Notes under the pieces: model-generated
Told to the model about the DNA's origin: nothing
Databases searched by the model: none
Seen by the model: only the letters and a program-made list of their open reading frames with translations
Position numbers and translations under genes: made by a program
Shown: piece after piece, positions 37,882 to 46,969 of the stretch
Numbering within the stretch: the stretch's first letter is position 1
How the letters are laid out: every line of letters begins with the position of its first letter
Assembly (NCBI GenBank): GCA_019636285.1
Contig: JAHBXV010000012.1
Location: forward strand, 1-64,000
Reading direction: 5' to 3'
From: Planctomycetaceae bacterium
GTDB taxonomy: Bacteria > Planctomycetota > Planctomycetia > Planctomycetales > Planctomycetaceae
Length of the DNA stretch: 64,000 nt

Positions 37882-39873
37882 TTAGACGCGAATGTTCAAT
37901 GCCGATCCGTCACGCCGCCGGGGCGTGGCAGCTTCGGCCCGTGGTTGCTGGGACGGTGGTTCATCCGCCGCCGGTTCCGTGATGTAACTGTTCTCGGGCT
38001 GCTGGCGCTGATCGCGAGCCTGTTCGCCAAAAGACTGTGAGTGCTGACCGAATGCCGCAGCGTCGTCGCGCCCGCGCACCTCGACCCGTTCCATCACGGC
38101 TCCCTGTTGCTGCAACGATTCGCGCAGGGCGGGAAGGTGCTCGGTAATCAGTTGCCGGGCCGCGGGCGTTTCCGTTTCGAACCGAGCGACCAGCCCCGCT
38201 TCGCCGTGCCGCAGTTCGATGCGAATCCGACCGAGTTCGGGTGGTGTCAGGTCGAACACCAATTCTTCGTTTCCGACGATGGGCTGGGGCCAGGAGGACT
38301 GAATCTTCCGGATCGCCGGTGGCATCGCCGCATCCGCGACATCACCGCTTGCGTTCACGATCCGGGACGTCGAAATGGCGTCGAGTGACTGGAGGAATTC
38401 CGGATTCTGCAGATCGGTGGATGGAAGCGGCTCGGAGGTGGCGGGAACAGTCGGCTCTGTCGCTACCGAATTGTTTGACGTGGTCGTTATTTCGATGGAT
38501 TGGTTGGCGATGCGATCCATGCCACGAGTGGCAAACTGGCCTGGGTCGACAACTGCCTGCGCGGGCGTGACGGCGGATTCCTGACGGGACCGCTGCTCCG
38601 CTCGCCGCTCGGATCGGTCGCGCCGGGAATCGGGCATCGCGGGCGGGACGAAGTCGCGTCGTTCATTCGCTTCAGGTCGCTCGCGTGCGTCCTGGTCGTC
38701 GTGTCGCGTCCCGGCGTAGACTTCGGCCCGAGGGGTGTCGATCTCTTGCGTGTCGCCCGCGGAAGAGTTCTCGTTGGAAGAATCCGCGGCACCTGTGTCG
38801 TTCGCGACCGGCGCGAGCGGGACAATTTCGTCGATCGCGAGTTCGTCCGAGGGTTGATCGCGTCGTGTCTCTGTCGCATTCGGGATGGCGGCGGGATGTC
38901 GAGTCGACTGCAAGGGATTCATTTGTGGCGCCGTCTGGTCGGCGTCATCGGGAAGATCCCCAGCGACGGGAGCCCGATTCGCGGATGGCTCGCTGGCGAC
39001 CTCGGCGGGAATTTCATCGACGATCGTGGAGTTCGGTTGATCGACAGGCGCGTTGTCTCCGATCTCGATGGGCTGTGATGGCGCGACGAGAGTTTCCGCG
39101 GGTACGACAGCAGCCGCGTCCTCGCCCCCGGTGATTGGAACGGTCGCGAGCAAGGGCTCCGGTATGACCACGGGAGTCTCGCGAGCAGGTCGATTGTCGG
39201 TTTGAACCTTGGAAACCGCACTGATGGCCTGGACCAGACCGGGCGGAGCCGAAGGAGGGACGTCCGACGTTTCGTCGTTCCCGTTAACCACCCGCGCGAG
39301 CGTGTGGAGCGCCGTTTCCTTCGGGAGCGACGCGTGTAGCGATTCTGTCAGCCCCCTGGGGGCGGGAATCGATTCGGTCGCGCGCTCGGACGGGTTCGCC
39401 GGCTGGTCGGTCACGTCGACTTGCGGGATCTCGGGAACCGCGGCCGAGAGAGCGACAAGCGACTGTTCAATGGGGGCCAGAATGCCGACGGACTCATCGC
39501 CAACATCCTGTTCCGAAGAAGGGGACGTCTCGCTGGAGACCTCGACTTCGATCGTCGGGACGATGATGGTCGATTCGGCAACGCTCGCATCGTCCTGCTC
39601 GTTCGCGCCGCTGCTTGATGTCGGCTGGGAGGGAGTGGACGACGACGGCGGCGAGGATGCCGGGCCGGATTTGCTCGCCGACTTTGAGTCCGACGGCGGC
39701 TGCTCGCGCCGTTTTGGCGGCGCGGTGTTTGAACGCTGCTGGCCGAGCGCGTCGCGAAAGCGGGTGTCGTCGGAGGACTCGCCCGGTTGACGACCGCGAG
39801 GTGACGGCGCGGAGGGACCGCGCTGCACGGGGGTGACCAGCGGAAAGACGTTATTCAGAGCCGGCTGATCCAT
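37882..39873 (-). CDS. fliK: Flagellar hook-length control protein FliK
   Basis: 663 residues. The long N-terminal part is low-complexity, Pro/Ser/Thr/Glu-rich, as expected for the unfolded ruler. The C-terminal Flg_hook domain is clear: 'EELVFDLTPPELGRIRIELRHGEAGLVARFETETPAARQLI' and 'LPALRESLQQQGAVMERVEV'. It measures hook length and switches export specificity. Located between the MotE-like gene and flgD. Confidence 0.88.
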   Translation of the reverse strand: MDQPALNNVFPLVTPVQRGPSAPSPRGRQPGESSDDTRFRDALGQQRSNTAPPKRREQPPSDSKSASKSGPASSPPSSSTPSQPTSSSGANEQDDASVAESTIIVPTIEVEVSSETSPSSEQDVGDESVGILAPIEQSLVALSAAVPEIPQVDVTDQPANPSERATESIPAPRGLTESLHASLPKETALHTLARVVNGNDETSDVPPSAPPGLVQAISAVSKVQTDNRPARETPVVIPEPLLATVPITGGEDAAAVVPAETLVAPSQPIEIGDNAPVDQPNSTIVDEIPAEVASEPSANRAPVAGDLPDDADQTAPQMNPLQSTRHPAAIPNATETRRDQPSDELAIDEIVPLAPVANDTGAADSSNENSSAGDTQEIDTPRAEVYAGTRHDDQDARERPEANERRDFVPPAMPDSRRDRSERRAEQRSRQESAVTPAQAVVDPGQFATRGMDRIANQSIEITTTSNNSVATEPTVPATSEPLPSTDLQNPEFLQSLDAISTSRIVNASGDVADAAMPPAIRKIQSSWPQPIVGNEELVFDLTPPELGRIRIELRHGEAGLVARFETETPAARQLITEHLPALRESLQQQGAVMERVEVRGRDDAAAFGQHSQSFGEQARDQRQQPENSYITEPAADEPPSQQPRAEAATPRRRDGSALNIRV

Positions 39874-40008
39874 GACGAGTCTTCCGTGACAGCGCGTGCG
39901 AACCAGCCGGAAGCGATGTTGGAGCTTCTAACACAATTTCTGTGCAAGGGTCTGTTGGCCCGGCGTTCCACCGAGTTTTGACAGGCACAACCGTTGTGTC
40001 AGGAGTTC

Positions 40009-40677
40009 TTAGGGAGTCGCATTCGGACCGTTTGGTTCTTCCATGGCATCGGCAGCCTGACGCAACAGGTCGGCGCGAAGACCGCCGCGTACAAGCTCCT
40101 CGAACAGTTCTTGCCCTCGTACCGCCATTTGCTGATCCTTACCAAACGCCTGAAGGATTTTAGCGATCGACTTTTCCGGCATCCCCGTAAGCAGGCGAAC
40201 AGCATCGCCTGGATCCAGCCCCATGAGCCGTGCGGCGGCATCCGCCGGCTGGGAGGCGAGCAGAATTGCCCGAGTTTGCCTGGTCGACGCATCTTCCAAC
40301 TGAGTTTGCAGGTTTTGCAGTTCCTGACGAAAGGCCTTTACCTTTTCATCGAACTCCTGGCGATCGGAAATCAATTCATTTGCGGTTTCGGAGGTCATCG
40401 TCTTGAGAACGTCAAGTTCCCGGGCGCGCGTCTCCAGGTCGAGTACGCGCGTCAGGCGCGTTTCCTGAACGTCGCGATAGGACTGCTGTTCCCGCTCGAG
40501 CTTCTCGTCTTCGAGCAGGTCGTCCCTGGGCTGCTGCCCGGCCAGAATGAGGCGGATTTCGCGAAAATTGGCAGCGGTGAGGTGACCGCGCGACCAGAGA
40601 GCGCCGACCGCGCAGACTTCGGCCACGACGATCGCGAAGCAGAAGAACCCCGCCAGCGAGAGGAGCGCGCGAATCAT
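40009..40677 (-). CDS. MotE-like flagellar cluster protein (MgtE-N-like domain)
   Basis: 222 residues: one N-terminal membrane helix ('ALLSLAGFFCFAIVVAEVCAVGALW'), a long coiled coil (about 60-140), and a C-terminal MgtE-N-like superhelical domain ('QPADAAARLMGLDPGDAVRLLTGMPEKSIAKILQAFG'). This layout fits MotE/YlxF proteins, which sit next to fliJ in many flagellar operons and assist the motor or export apparatus. Its start overlaps the fliJ stop by 4 nt (ATGA, 40674-40677). Confidence 0.78.
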   Translation of the reverse strand: MIRALLSLAGFFCFAIVVAEVCAVGALWSRGHLTAANFREIRLILAGQQPRDDLLEDEKLEREQQSYRDVQETRLTRVLDLETRARELDVLKTMTSETANELISDRQEFDEKVKAFRQELQNLQTQLEDASTRQTRAILLASQPADAAARLMGLDPGDAVRLLTGMPEKSIAKILQAFGKDQQMAVRGQELFEELVRGGLRADLLRQAADAMEEPNGPNATP

Positions 40678-41126
40678 CGTCGAAAGTCCTGATTATGAAT
40701 CGCCAGCCAGGCGTCTTCCTGTTCCCGCTGCTCGCGCCGAATTCTTTCCTGAGCGATGGCCGCTTCCTGCTGCTCGCGCAGTTTTTCGAGCACCTTCACT
40801 TCTTGATCGGCCGTCACGAGGGACTTGAGGACAATTTCCAGGTTTTGTTCCAAGATGGCGATTTGGCGATCGACTTCCGCCACGTCGCGATCGAGCTGTT
40901 GCAGACGATAGCGCCGGCTGGCCGCCTGTTCGACGGGCAGAGTCGCCGCGTTGTTCAGTTGTCGGAGCTCGACCTGGTTCTGTTCGCGTTCGGCAAGAAT
41001 CGCCGCTTTACGGCGTTCGGCCGAGTCGATACGTGCCCGTAACTCCGCGACGGCGGCGAGAATCATGTCTCGCTTCTGGCAGCGGAGGTTAAGGACGGGC
41101 TGTAAGCGAAAGGCTGGACTGGGCAT
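40674..41126 (-). CDS. fliJ: Flagellar export protein FliJ
   Basis: 150 residues, almost entirely coiled coil ('FRLQPVLNLRCQKRDMILAAVAELRARIDSAERRKAAILAERE'), the FliJ pattern. FliJ is the central stalk of the FliI ATPase ring. Follows fliI after a 232-nt gap filled with repeats, and is translationally coupled to the MotE-like gene. Confidence 0.85.
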   Translation of the reverse strand: MPSPAFRLQPVLNLRCQKRDMILAAVAELRARIDSAERRKAAILAEREQNQVELRQLNNAATLPVEQAASRRYRLQQLDRDVAEVDRQIAILEQNLEIVLKSLVTADQEVKVLEKLREQQEAAIAQERIRREQREQEDAWLAIHNQDFRR

Positions 41127-41163
41127 TGGGCGTCGAAAGTTCCAGTTCGCGTGGCGTTCGCTT

Positions 41164-41345
41164 GTAACCCGAAGCGTCAGCGAGGGAGTCTCTCTTCTTT
41201 CCCTCGCTGACGCTTCGAGGCTGTGATTTTTTCAGAAACAAGAGCAGGCGATCGCTACATGTAGGGTCCGCTGTGCGGACCAGTTCCACAACCAATTGTG
41301 GTCCGCACAGCGGACCCTACAAAAATTCATAGTCTCTTCGGGTTA
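41164..41345. repeat. Palindromic repeat family B, copy 3, interrupted by a second element
   Basis: Left arm 41164-41186 (GTAACCCGAAGCGTCAGCGA plus GGG) is intact. The right arm begins CCCTCGCTGACGCTTCG (41201-41217), then breaks off. The missing tail CTTCGGGTTAA reappears at 41336-41346. The 5-nt CTTCG occurs on both sides of the intervening 118 nt, which contain the family C palindrome. This looks like insertion of one element into another with a 5-bp duplication. Confidence 0.75.
41260..41321. repeat. Palindromic repeat family C (perfect 23-bp arms)
   Basis: Left arm 41260-41282 (TGTAGGGTCCGCTGTGCGGA plus CCA) and right arm 41299-41321 are perfectly complementary; loop 16 nt. Only one copy in this window. 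Sits inside the broken family B element between fliI and fliJ. Confidence 0.9.
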
Positions 41346-41358
41346 ATTAATAACAGGA

Positions 41359-42738
41359 CTACGCAGCGCCCGGCCGGGCGGCGAGCGTTTCCTTCATTTT
41401 CACGAGTTTGAGCAGGGCCGATTGGGTTTCGAGCCAGTTCGAGCGATCCGTCGTAGCCTGCTGGAGAAATTGCTGAATCATCGGCCGCAGCGCGATGGCC
41501 GCGTCGACCGTGGGATTCGACCCATTCTGGTACGCGCCGATCGAGATGAGGTCTTCGGACTGCTGGTACGCGGCCAGCAGTTGCCGCAGCGATCCGGCGG
41601 CCGCCCGATGTTCCGGGGGGGCGAGATCGGACATGAGCCGCGACAGGCTGGCGAGGATGTCGATGGCGGGAAAATGATTCTGCTGGGCGAGTTTGCGGCT
41701 AAGGACCACGTGGCCGTCGAGAATGCCACGCACCGTATCGGAGATTGGTTCATTCGTGTCGTCCCCTTCGACGAGAACCGTATAGAGCCCGGTGATGCTC
41801 CCCGCCGTCGTTCGACCACTGCGTTCGAGCAAACGTGCCAATAGAGCAAAGACACTGGGGGGATAGCCGCGCGTGGCGGGGGGTTCGCCAGCCGCCAGGC
41901 CAATCTCGCGTTGGGCCAGCGCGAACCGGGTCACGCTGTCCATCATCAGCAGGACGTTCTTTCCGTGGTCGCGGAAGTATTCGGCGATGGCGGTCCCGAG
42001 AAAGGCCGAGCGCAACCGGAGCAATGCCGGTTCGTCTCCGGTGGCGACAACGACCACGCTACGGGCCAGCCCTTCCGGTCCCAGGTCGCGTTCGAGGAAT
42101 TCGAGCACTTCTCGGCCGCGTTCTCCGATCAGCACGACAACGTTCACATCGGCATTCGAGGAGCGGGCCAGTTGCCCCAGGAGCGTGCTCTTCCCGACGC
42201 CGCTGCCGGCGAAGATCCCCAGGCGCTGCCCCTGCCCGAGCGTGAGGAGTCCATCAATTGCGCGAACGGTGGTCGCGAGCGGACGATCTATTCGCGGACG
42301 ATCGAGAGGCGAGATCGGCTCGGCTCGCAGATCAACACGATGGGGCAGATTGGGAGCGGGTTTCTGGTCGATCATCCGACCTCGAGCATCAATCACTCGA
42401 CCCAGAAGAGCACTCCCGACTCGCACGGTCGGTACCGATTGCTTCAATCGCACACGGGTGCCACGCCGAATGCCGGCCATCTCGCCGTATGGCAGAAGAA
42501 TGGTCTCTTCGCCGGAAAAGCCCACGACCTCGGCTTCGAGAGGAGCTTCGCGATCACGGAGCATCTGCACGACGCTCCCAAGCGGGACAGGCAGCCCCGA
42601 GACGGCAGCCGTCAATCCGACCAGTTTGGTCACCCGCCCCGTGATGCCCAGGGGAACCACGCGACGGACATGTTCGACCAGGGGCATCATCAGGAGGGCT
42701 CGATCAAGGGGATAGAGATGGAAGGGAGTGGTGGACAT
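41359..42738 (-). CDS. fliI: Flagellum-specific ATPase FliI
   Basis: 459 residues. F1/V1-ATPase-like with Walker A 'GIFAGSGVGKSTLLGQLA', 'VVLIGERGREVLEFLERDLG', Walker B 'NVLLMMDSVTRFALAQREIGLAAGEPPATRGYPPS' and 'SITGLYTVLVEGDDTNEPISDTVRGILDGHVVLSR'. The cytoplasmic hexamer energises type III export of flagellar subunits. A short CACGCCCT..AGGGCGTG hairpin lies in the 57 nt between fliH and fliI. Confidence 0.96.
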   Translation of the reverse strand: MSTTPFHLYPLDRALLMMPLVEHVRRVVPLGITGRVTKLVGLTAAVSGLPVPLGSVVQMLRDREAPLEAEVVGFSGEETILLPYGEMAGIRRGTRVRLKQSVPTVRVGSALLGRVIDARGRMIDQKPAPNLPHRVDLRAEPISPLDRPRIDRPLATTVRAIDGLLTLGQGQRLGIFAGSGVGKSTLLGQLARSSNADVNVVVLIGERGREVLEFLERDLGPEGLARSVVVVATGDEPALLRLRSAFLGTAIAEYFRDHGKNVLLMMDSVTRFALAQREIGLAAGEPPATRGYPPSVFALLARLLERSGRTTAGSITGLYTVLVEGDDTNEPISDTVRGILDGHVVLSRKLAQQNHFPAIDILASLSRLMSDLAPPEHRAAAGSLRQLLAAYQQSEDLISIGAYQNGSNPTVDAAIALRPMIQQFLQQATTDRSNWLETQSALLKLVKMKETLAARPGAA

Positions 42739-42742
42739 TCAC

Positions 42743-42768
42743 CACGCCCTTCGAAGACTCAGGGCGTG
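42743..42768. repeat. Hairpin repeat CACGCCCT-N10-AGGGCGTG, copy 1
   Basis: Perfect 8-bp stem with loop TCGAAGACTC. The same 31-nt sequence (CCACGCCCTTCGAAGACTCA...) occurs at 46504 in the fliE-fliF gap. Confidence 0.7.
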
Positions 42769-42795
42769 CCACTCGGATCGGGCCGCCGTCATTGT

Positions 42796-43512
42796 TCATA
42801 TCAGGGGACAGTCCAGTTCTTCGGCGATGCGCTCAATCATGGTCGGGATGGTCGCATCGAGTTCGCCGTCGATGGTTTCGAGGCGGCAACCGCCGGGAGC
42901 TATGGTGTCGTCTTCGACCACGACGGCCTCAAGCACACCGGCAGCACGGGTGATGGACTGTTCGATATGCGGCGCGAAGGCTTCGAGATCGCGGGAGTTC
43001 ATGGTGACACGGACAGATTTGTGACCGGCCACGAAATGGAGCGCTTCGCGGATGGCATCGCGGGCCGCGGTGGGATCCGCCTCGAACTGGCGGCATGTCA
43101 GTTTCTCCGCGATCGCGAGAGAGAGTTTGATCCCCTGCTGTTCCCAGTCGGCAATCCACCGCTGCTGCTCGGCGCGAAACTGTTCGAGCCAGTTGTTCCA
43201 CAGCGGAAGCAACGCGGCCATGCGTTCGACGACGAGGGCCTGTGCCCGTTCTTCGGATTTCGCGGCTATTTGTGCATCCGCGTCGCGTAAACCCTGCTGC
43301 AACCCTTCTTTTGCGGCAGCACTTCGCGCGGCTTCGCCGACTTGCTCAACGGTCTGTCGAGCCTGCGCCAGCAGTTGCTCGGCTTCCGACCGGGCGGACT
43401 CGACCAGTTGGCTGGCCTGATGCCGCAAGTCGGAAAGGTTGAGCGCGCGCCCGACCTCCTGGGTCGCGAACTGATGCGCTTTCACAACTCGAGGCGACTC
43501 ACTGAGGGACAT
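42796..43512 (-). CDS. fliH: Flagellar assembly protein FliH
   Basis: About 238 residues from 'MSLSESPRVVKAHQF'. Central Gln/Ala-rich coiled coil ('ASQLVESARSEAEQLLAQARQTVEQVG') and C-terminal domain 'IEQSITRAAGVLEAVVVEDDTIAPGGCRLETIDGELDATI', the FliH/V-type ATPase E-subunit pattern. It binds FliI and docks it to the export gate. Start at 43512 has GGAG about 4 nt upstream and a typical FliH beginning; the longer frame to 43569 runs into a family A repeat. Confidence 0.88.
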   Translation of the reverse strand: MSLSESPRVVKAHQFATQEVGRALNLSDLRHQASQLVESARSEAEQLLAQARQTVEQVGEAARSAAAKEGLQQGLRDADAQIAAKSEERAQALVVERMAALLPLWNNWLEQFRAEQQRWIADWEQQGIKLSLAIAEKLTCRQFEADPTAARDAIREALHFVAGHKSVRVTMNSRDLEAFAPHIEQSITRAAGVLEAVVVEDDTIAPGGCRLETIDGELDATIPTMIERIAEELDCPLI

Positions 43513-43540
43513 GATACTCCTGCCGCGACTTTCTCTTTGG

Positions 43541-43613
43541 GTGCCACTGGCCAGGCCAGTGCGATGCAAACCGACTACCGCTGAATAGAAGACACTGGCG
43601 GAGCCAGTGGCAT
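43541..43613. repeat. Palindromic repeat family A, copy 5
   Basis: Left arm 43541-43561 and right arm 43593-43613, with mismatches in the central three bases and at the outermost base (CAT for CAC). It lies in the 216-nt gap between fliG and fliH, within a presumed single transcript. Confidence 0.85.
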
Positions 43614-43728
43614 ACGGAAATCTACCTCTGACAATTCACTACAGGTGGTTTCAAAACCCTCTGGGCGCCGGGACTGTCGTCAGTATTCGAGACGTTTTCC
43701 CGCCGCCAACCGGGTCTTGAAACGTGTT

Positions 43729-44724
43729 CTAGGCGATCATCTGCTCGCCGGCATTTCCGCCGGCCACCACGATCTCACCAGAGTCTTCCAGGCGGCGGAC
43801 GGTATCGACAATCTGCTGTTGCATGGCTTCCACGTCGCTGAGGCGGACTGGCCCCAGGTATTCCATTTCTTCCTTCAGCATTTCGGCGGCACGTTGCGAC
43901 AGGTTGCCAAAGACCTTCTGCTTGATCTCTTCGTTAGCCCCCTTCAAGGCGACGGACCACTGGCTGTTGTCGACCTCCTTGAGCAGCGTCTGAATGGACT
44001 TGTCGTCGAGCTTGAGCAGGTCGTCGAAGACGAACATCAGGCGACGGATTTCGTCGGCGAGCTCGATGTCCTGTTGCTCCAGGCTTTCCAGAATTCCTTT
44101 ATTCGTCATACGGTCGGTCACGTTGAGGATCTGGGCCACCATCGGCACGCCCCCCGCCTTTTCCAGCTTGGTGTTAAAGCTGCTGTTGAGGCGGTTGCGC
44201 AGGGTTTTTTCGATATCGCTGATGACCTCGGGGCTGGTTTGCTCCATGTGGGCCACACGACGGATCACATCGAGCTGCTTCGTTGACGGGAGTCCGCTAA
44301 GGACATCCGCCGCCATCTGGGCGGGAAGGTGCGACATGATGAGCGCGATGGTCTGCGGATGCTCTTCCTGAATGAACGTCAGCAGGTTCTCCGCGCCGGT
44401 CTTCTGCAGAAACGCGAACGGGACGGCGTTCATCGTCTGCCGGACGCTTTCGAGGATCGAACCGGCGTTGTCTTTCCCCAACGACTGTTCGAGGAGTTCG
44501 TTGGCGAAGTTGAGTCCGCCGCGTTCGATCGGCGTCAGCTCGGCGAGCTTCCCCTGAAACTCGTCGAGGACCGCTTCCTGTTGTTCGCGCGACACATCAT
44601 CAATGCGGGCGATTTCGAGCGTCAGTTTTTCGACCTGCTCGCGCGGCAGTCCCGCCAGCACCTCGGCGGCCAGGGCCTTATCGAGACTGAGCAGCAGGAT
44701 GGCTGACTTACGGAGCGGTTCCAT
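43729..44724 (-). CDS. fliG: Flagellar motor switch protein FliG
   Basis: 331 residues. Conserved 'SAILLLSLDKALAAEVLAGL', the 'EEHPQTIALIMSHLPAQMAADVLSGLP' motif of the middle domain, and C-terminal torque helix 'FDDLLKLDDKSIQTLLKEVDNSQWSVALKGANEEIKQKV' with charged residues that meet the stator. It joins the MS ring to the C ring. Lies 76 nt after fliF. Confidence 0.96.
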   Translation of the reverse strand: MEPLRKSAILLLSLDKALAAEVLAGLPREQVEKLTLEIARIDDVSREQQEAVLDEFQGKLAELTPIERGGLNFANELLEQSLGKDNAGSILESVRQTMNAVPFAFLQKTGAENLLTFIQEEHPQTIALIMSHLPAQMAADVLSGLPSTKQLDVIRRVAHMEQTSPEVISDIEKTLRNRLNSSFNTKLEKAGGVPMVAQILNVTDRMTNKGILESLEQQDIELADEIRRLMFVFDDLLKLDDKSIQTLLKEVDNSQWSVALKGANEEIKQKVFGNLSQRAAEMLKEEMEYLGPVRLSDVEAMQQQIVDTVRRLEDSGEIVVAGGNAGEQMIA

Positions 44725-44800
44725 GTCACACGACTTGAACAGGGCGGCAAACAGGAATGGATAACAACTGTCGACGCGTGGGCGAAATCTTGAACGAGCC

Positions 44801-46405
44801 TTACTTCGCGGTACTCAGCCACTTCGCGATGACGCTCGCGGCCGCTTCGGGGTTATCGCGAACCATCGACTGAATCTGGTCTCGACGGTTCATGGGTTTG
44901 GTCAGCGGTTCCTCGGGACTGGCCGAAGCGGAGGCCCGCAATCGCTCGAGAGACAGGTCTGATTCCTTGATCGACGCGGAGGTCGAGTCGGTAGCCCCGC
45001 CCTGCCGTCGCAGCATGACAAGGGCAAACAGCGCCAGCACGGCCAAGGCAGCCGGGCCGCCCCACTCTCGGACCAGACCGTAAGCCGAATCGACGATGGA
45101 CGGCTGCAAGTCGTCCACGGCGCGAGGCAGCAGGTCGACCGACGTGACCGACACGGCTCCCGGAGGTGAGCCGAATGGGATGAGCTGTGCGACCGACTTG
45201 CGGATATTGGCCAGGACTTCGGTCTCGATCGCGACCGGGTCGAGCCGAGCCGTATCCTTCTCGCCAGCGGCCGTTCGCGAAGCCGCGACGCTGCGATAGT
45301 AGTCGCGCGGAACGGTGACGCTGACCTGCACCGCGCGCGGCATGGCGGCAATCAGCTCTTTCTCGGCAACTTCGAAGGAAACGCCGTTGATGGCCGTGCT
45401 GGCTGAATCGTTCAGTTCCCGGCGGCGCTCGGGAGAACCGGCGGGAGCGACCGAACCGGGGCGGTTCGCGACCTGTCCGGGCTCCGTCCGCGGCGATGTC
45501 TGCACCTGCGTGTCGTTGACCGTATTTTCGGTCGTGTAGAGGGCGGCGATCTTCTGCGGATCGATCGTCTGACTGCGGACGACCGATGATTTGAGGTTGT
45601 CGACATCGACGTGCACGGTGACGCCAACTTCCGGGATGTAGCCGAGATCGCGGCTGATTTTCTGCTCATAGTCGCGCGTGAATTCGCGAACGCGCCGCAT
45701 CAGTTCCGAGTCGAACGGATCCTCGGCCGGGTCGCCGGCATGCGTGACGCCGTTAACGACGTCAAACACCGTGACCTCGGAAGGTTTCAAATCCGGCACC
45801 ATGCTGGCGACGGCCAGCCGGATGGAGGTGACCAGTTTGCGGCTCAGTTCATGCCCGCCGCGAGGACGGACGGCGACGTTGGCCGTTACCTGCTGCGGTC
45901 GGCCCCACGTCTGCCGCGACTTGGCACCCGCCACGACGACACGGGCGTCTTCGAGGTCGGGGACGGCCCGCAAGACACGTCGCAGCTCCTGCAACAGCAT
46001 CGCCTCTTTCAATTCCTGCCGCTGGCGATCGGTGCTGAAGGGGCCAAGCGACTCGAACTTGGCGAGCATCTGCGTGCCGAGATCATTCGGGATGGCGTCG
46101 AATTCCAGCAGGGCCGCGTTGTAGCGGTCGGCCTGGGCGACGGGAACCATGATTCGTTGGCCTTCGCGGCGAAAGTCGGTCAGGCCAGCCTGAATGAGGG
46201 CCTGTTCGGCCGAGATCAGTTCCTCTGTCGAGAAGACTTTGCCCCACGAAAGAGCGGTATCCGTCGAATTCGCACGCGACCCGAGCAGAAGCGCGAAGCC
46301 ACCAACAACCAGAAGCGGCGCCACGACGAGCGTGAGTCGCTGACTGGGAGACATCGAGCGATACAGCTCGAAGAACTGCTGATAGATGCGCTGCAGAATC
46401 ATCAT
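44801..46405 (-). CDS. fliF: Flagellar MS-ring protein FliF
   Basis: 534 residues with two membrane segments: N-terminal 'RLTLVVAPLLVVGGFALLL' and C-terminal 'WGGPAALAVLALFALVML'. Between them the ring-building motifs include 'LLQELRRVLRAVPDLEDARVVVAGAKS' and 'VNLKSSVVRSQTIDPQK'-type RBM3 sequence. The C-terminal tail ('MNRRDQIQSMVRDNPEAAASVIAKWL') is the FliG-binding helix. Lies 216 nt after fliE, with repeats in between. Confidence 0.95.
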   Translation of the reverse strand: MMILQRIYQQFFELYRSMSPSQRLTLVVAPLLVVGGFALLLGSRANSTDTALSWGKVFSTEELISAEQALIQAGLTDFRREGQRIMVPVAQADRYNAALLEFDAIPNDLGTQMLAKFESLGPFSTDRQRQELKEAMLLQELRRVLRAVPDLEDARVVVAGAKSRQTWGRPQQVTANVAVRPRGGHELSRKLVTSIRLAVASMVPDLKPSEVTVFDVVNGVTHAGDPAEDPFDSELMRRVREFTRDYEQKISRDLGYIPEVGVTVHVDVDNLKSSVVRSQTIDPQKIAALYTTENTVNDTQVQTSPRTEPGQVANRPGSVAPAGSPERRRELNDSASTAINGVSFEVAEKELIAAMPRAVQVSVTVPRDYYRSVAASRTAAGEKDTARLDPVAIETEVLANIRKSVAQLIPFGSPPGAVSVTSVDLLPRAVDDLQPSIVDSAYGLVREWGGPAALAVLALFALVMLRRQGGATDSTSASIKESDLSLERLRASASASPEEPLTKPMNRRDQIQSMVRDNPEAAASVIAKWLSTAK

Positions 46406-46455
46406 GGCCTGGACTTTATGATAAAGACCGAGACTTCAACTCGGTGTAGTCGGGT

Positions 46456-46596
46456 GGTACGCCCTGAAGGCTTTGCGAAAGGGCGTGGGGAGTTGTTCAT
46501 TCGCCACGCCCTTCGAAGACTCAGGGCGTGCCACCCTGACTTTTCTTACGAGTCATGAAAAATTCACTTAAAGCACACTGGCAGAGCCAGTGGCAC
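46456..46596. repeat. Hybrid repeat cluster between fliE and fliF
   Basis: Contains ACGCCCT..AGGGCGT (46459-46465 / 46480-46486), a hairpin CACGCCCT-N10-AGGGCGTG (46505-46512 / 46523-46530) identical to the one at 42743, and a lone family A right arm (46576-46596, CACTGGCAGAGCCAGTGGCAC plus C). Appears to be a recombined or partly deleted set of elements. Confidence 0.7.
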
Positions 46597-46621
46597 ACGA
46601 GGATTCAGCTAATACAAAGAA

Positions 46622-46921
46622 CTAATACGTCATGTTCTGCATTTGCTGCCAGGCATCGACGAGCTTGTTACGAAGTTGAAGCATCAATCGAAAGGCGAGA
46701 TCGGCTTCTCGGACAGCCGTGAACGTCTCCACCATTCCCGGTTCGCCAGAGGTCAATCCCTCGGCAATCTGTTCACTGACCTGGGCGTTCATCTGGCTCA
46801 CGTCGCGGAGCGCCCGTTCCAACGAGTCCTGAAAGCCGGAACCGTTCGCGACCGTCGGCGCAGGACGAGCCGCTGGTTGTTGCAACAGCGGCGCATTGAC
46901 TACCGATATGGGTGGCATCAT
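46622..46921 (-). CDS. fliE: Flagellar hook-basal body protein FliE
   Basis: 99 residues. 'FQDSLERALRDVSQMNAQVSEQIAEGLTSGEPGMVETFTAVREADLAFRLMLQLRNKLVDAWQQMQNM' matches FliE, the adapter between the MS ring and rod. Follows flgC by 48 nt, the usual flgB-flgC-fliE order. Confidence 0.93.
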   Translation of the reverse strand: MMPPISVVNAPLLQQPAARPAPTVANGSGFQDSLERALRDVSQMNAQVSEQIAEGLTSGEPGMVETFTAVREADLAFRLMLQLRNKLVDAWQQMQNMTY

Positions 46922-46969
46922 GGCCGTTGGCCTATTTCCTAACTGGGCAAGAATTCCGGCTGACTACAA

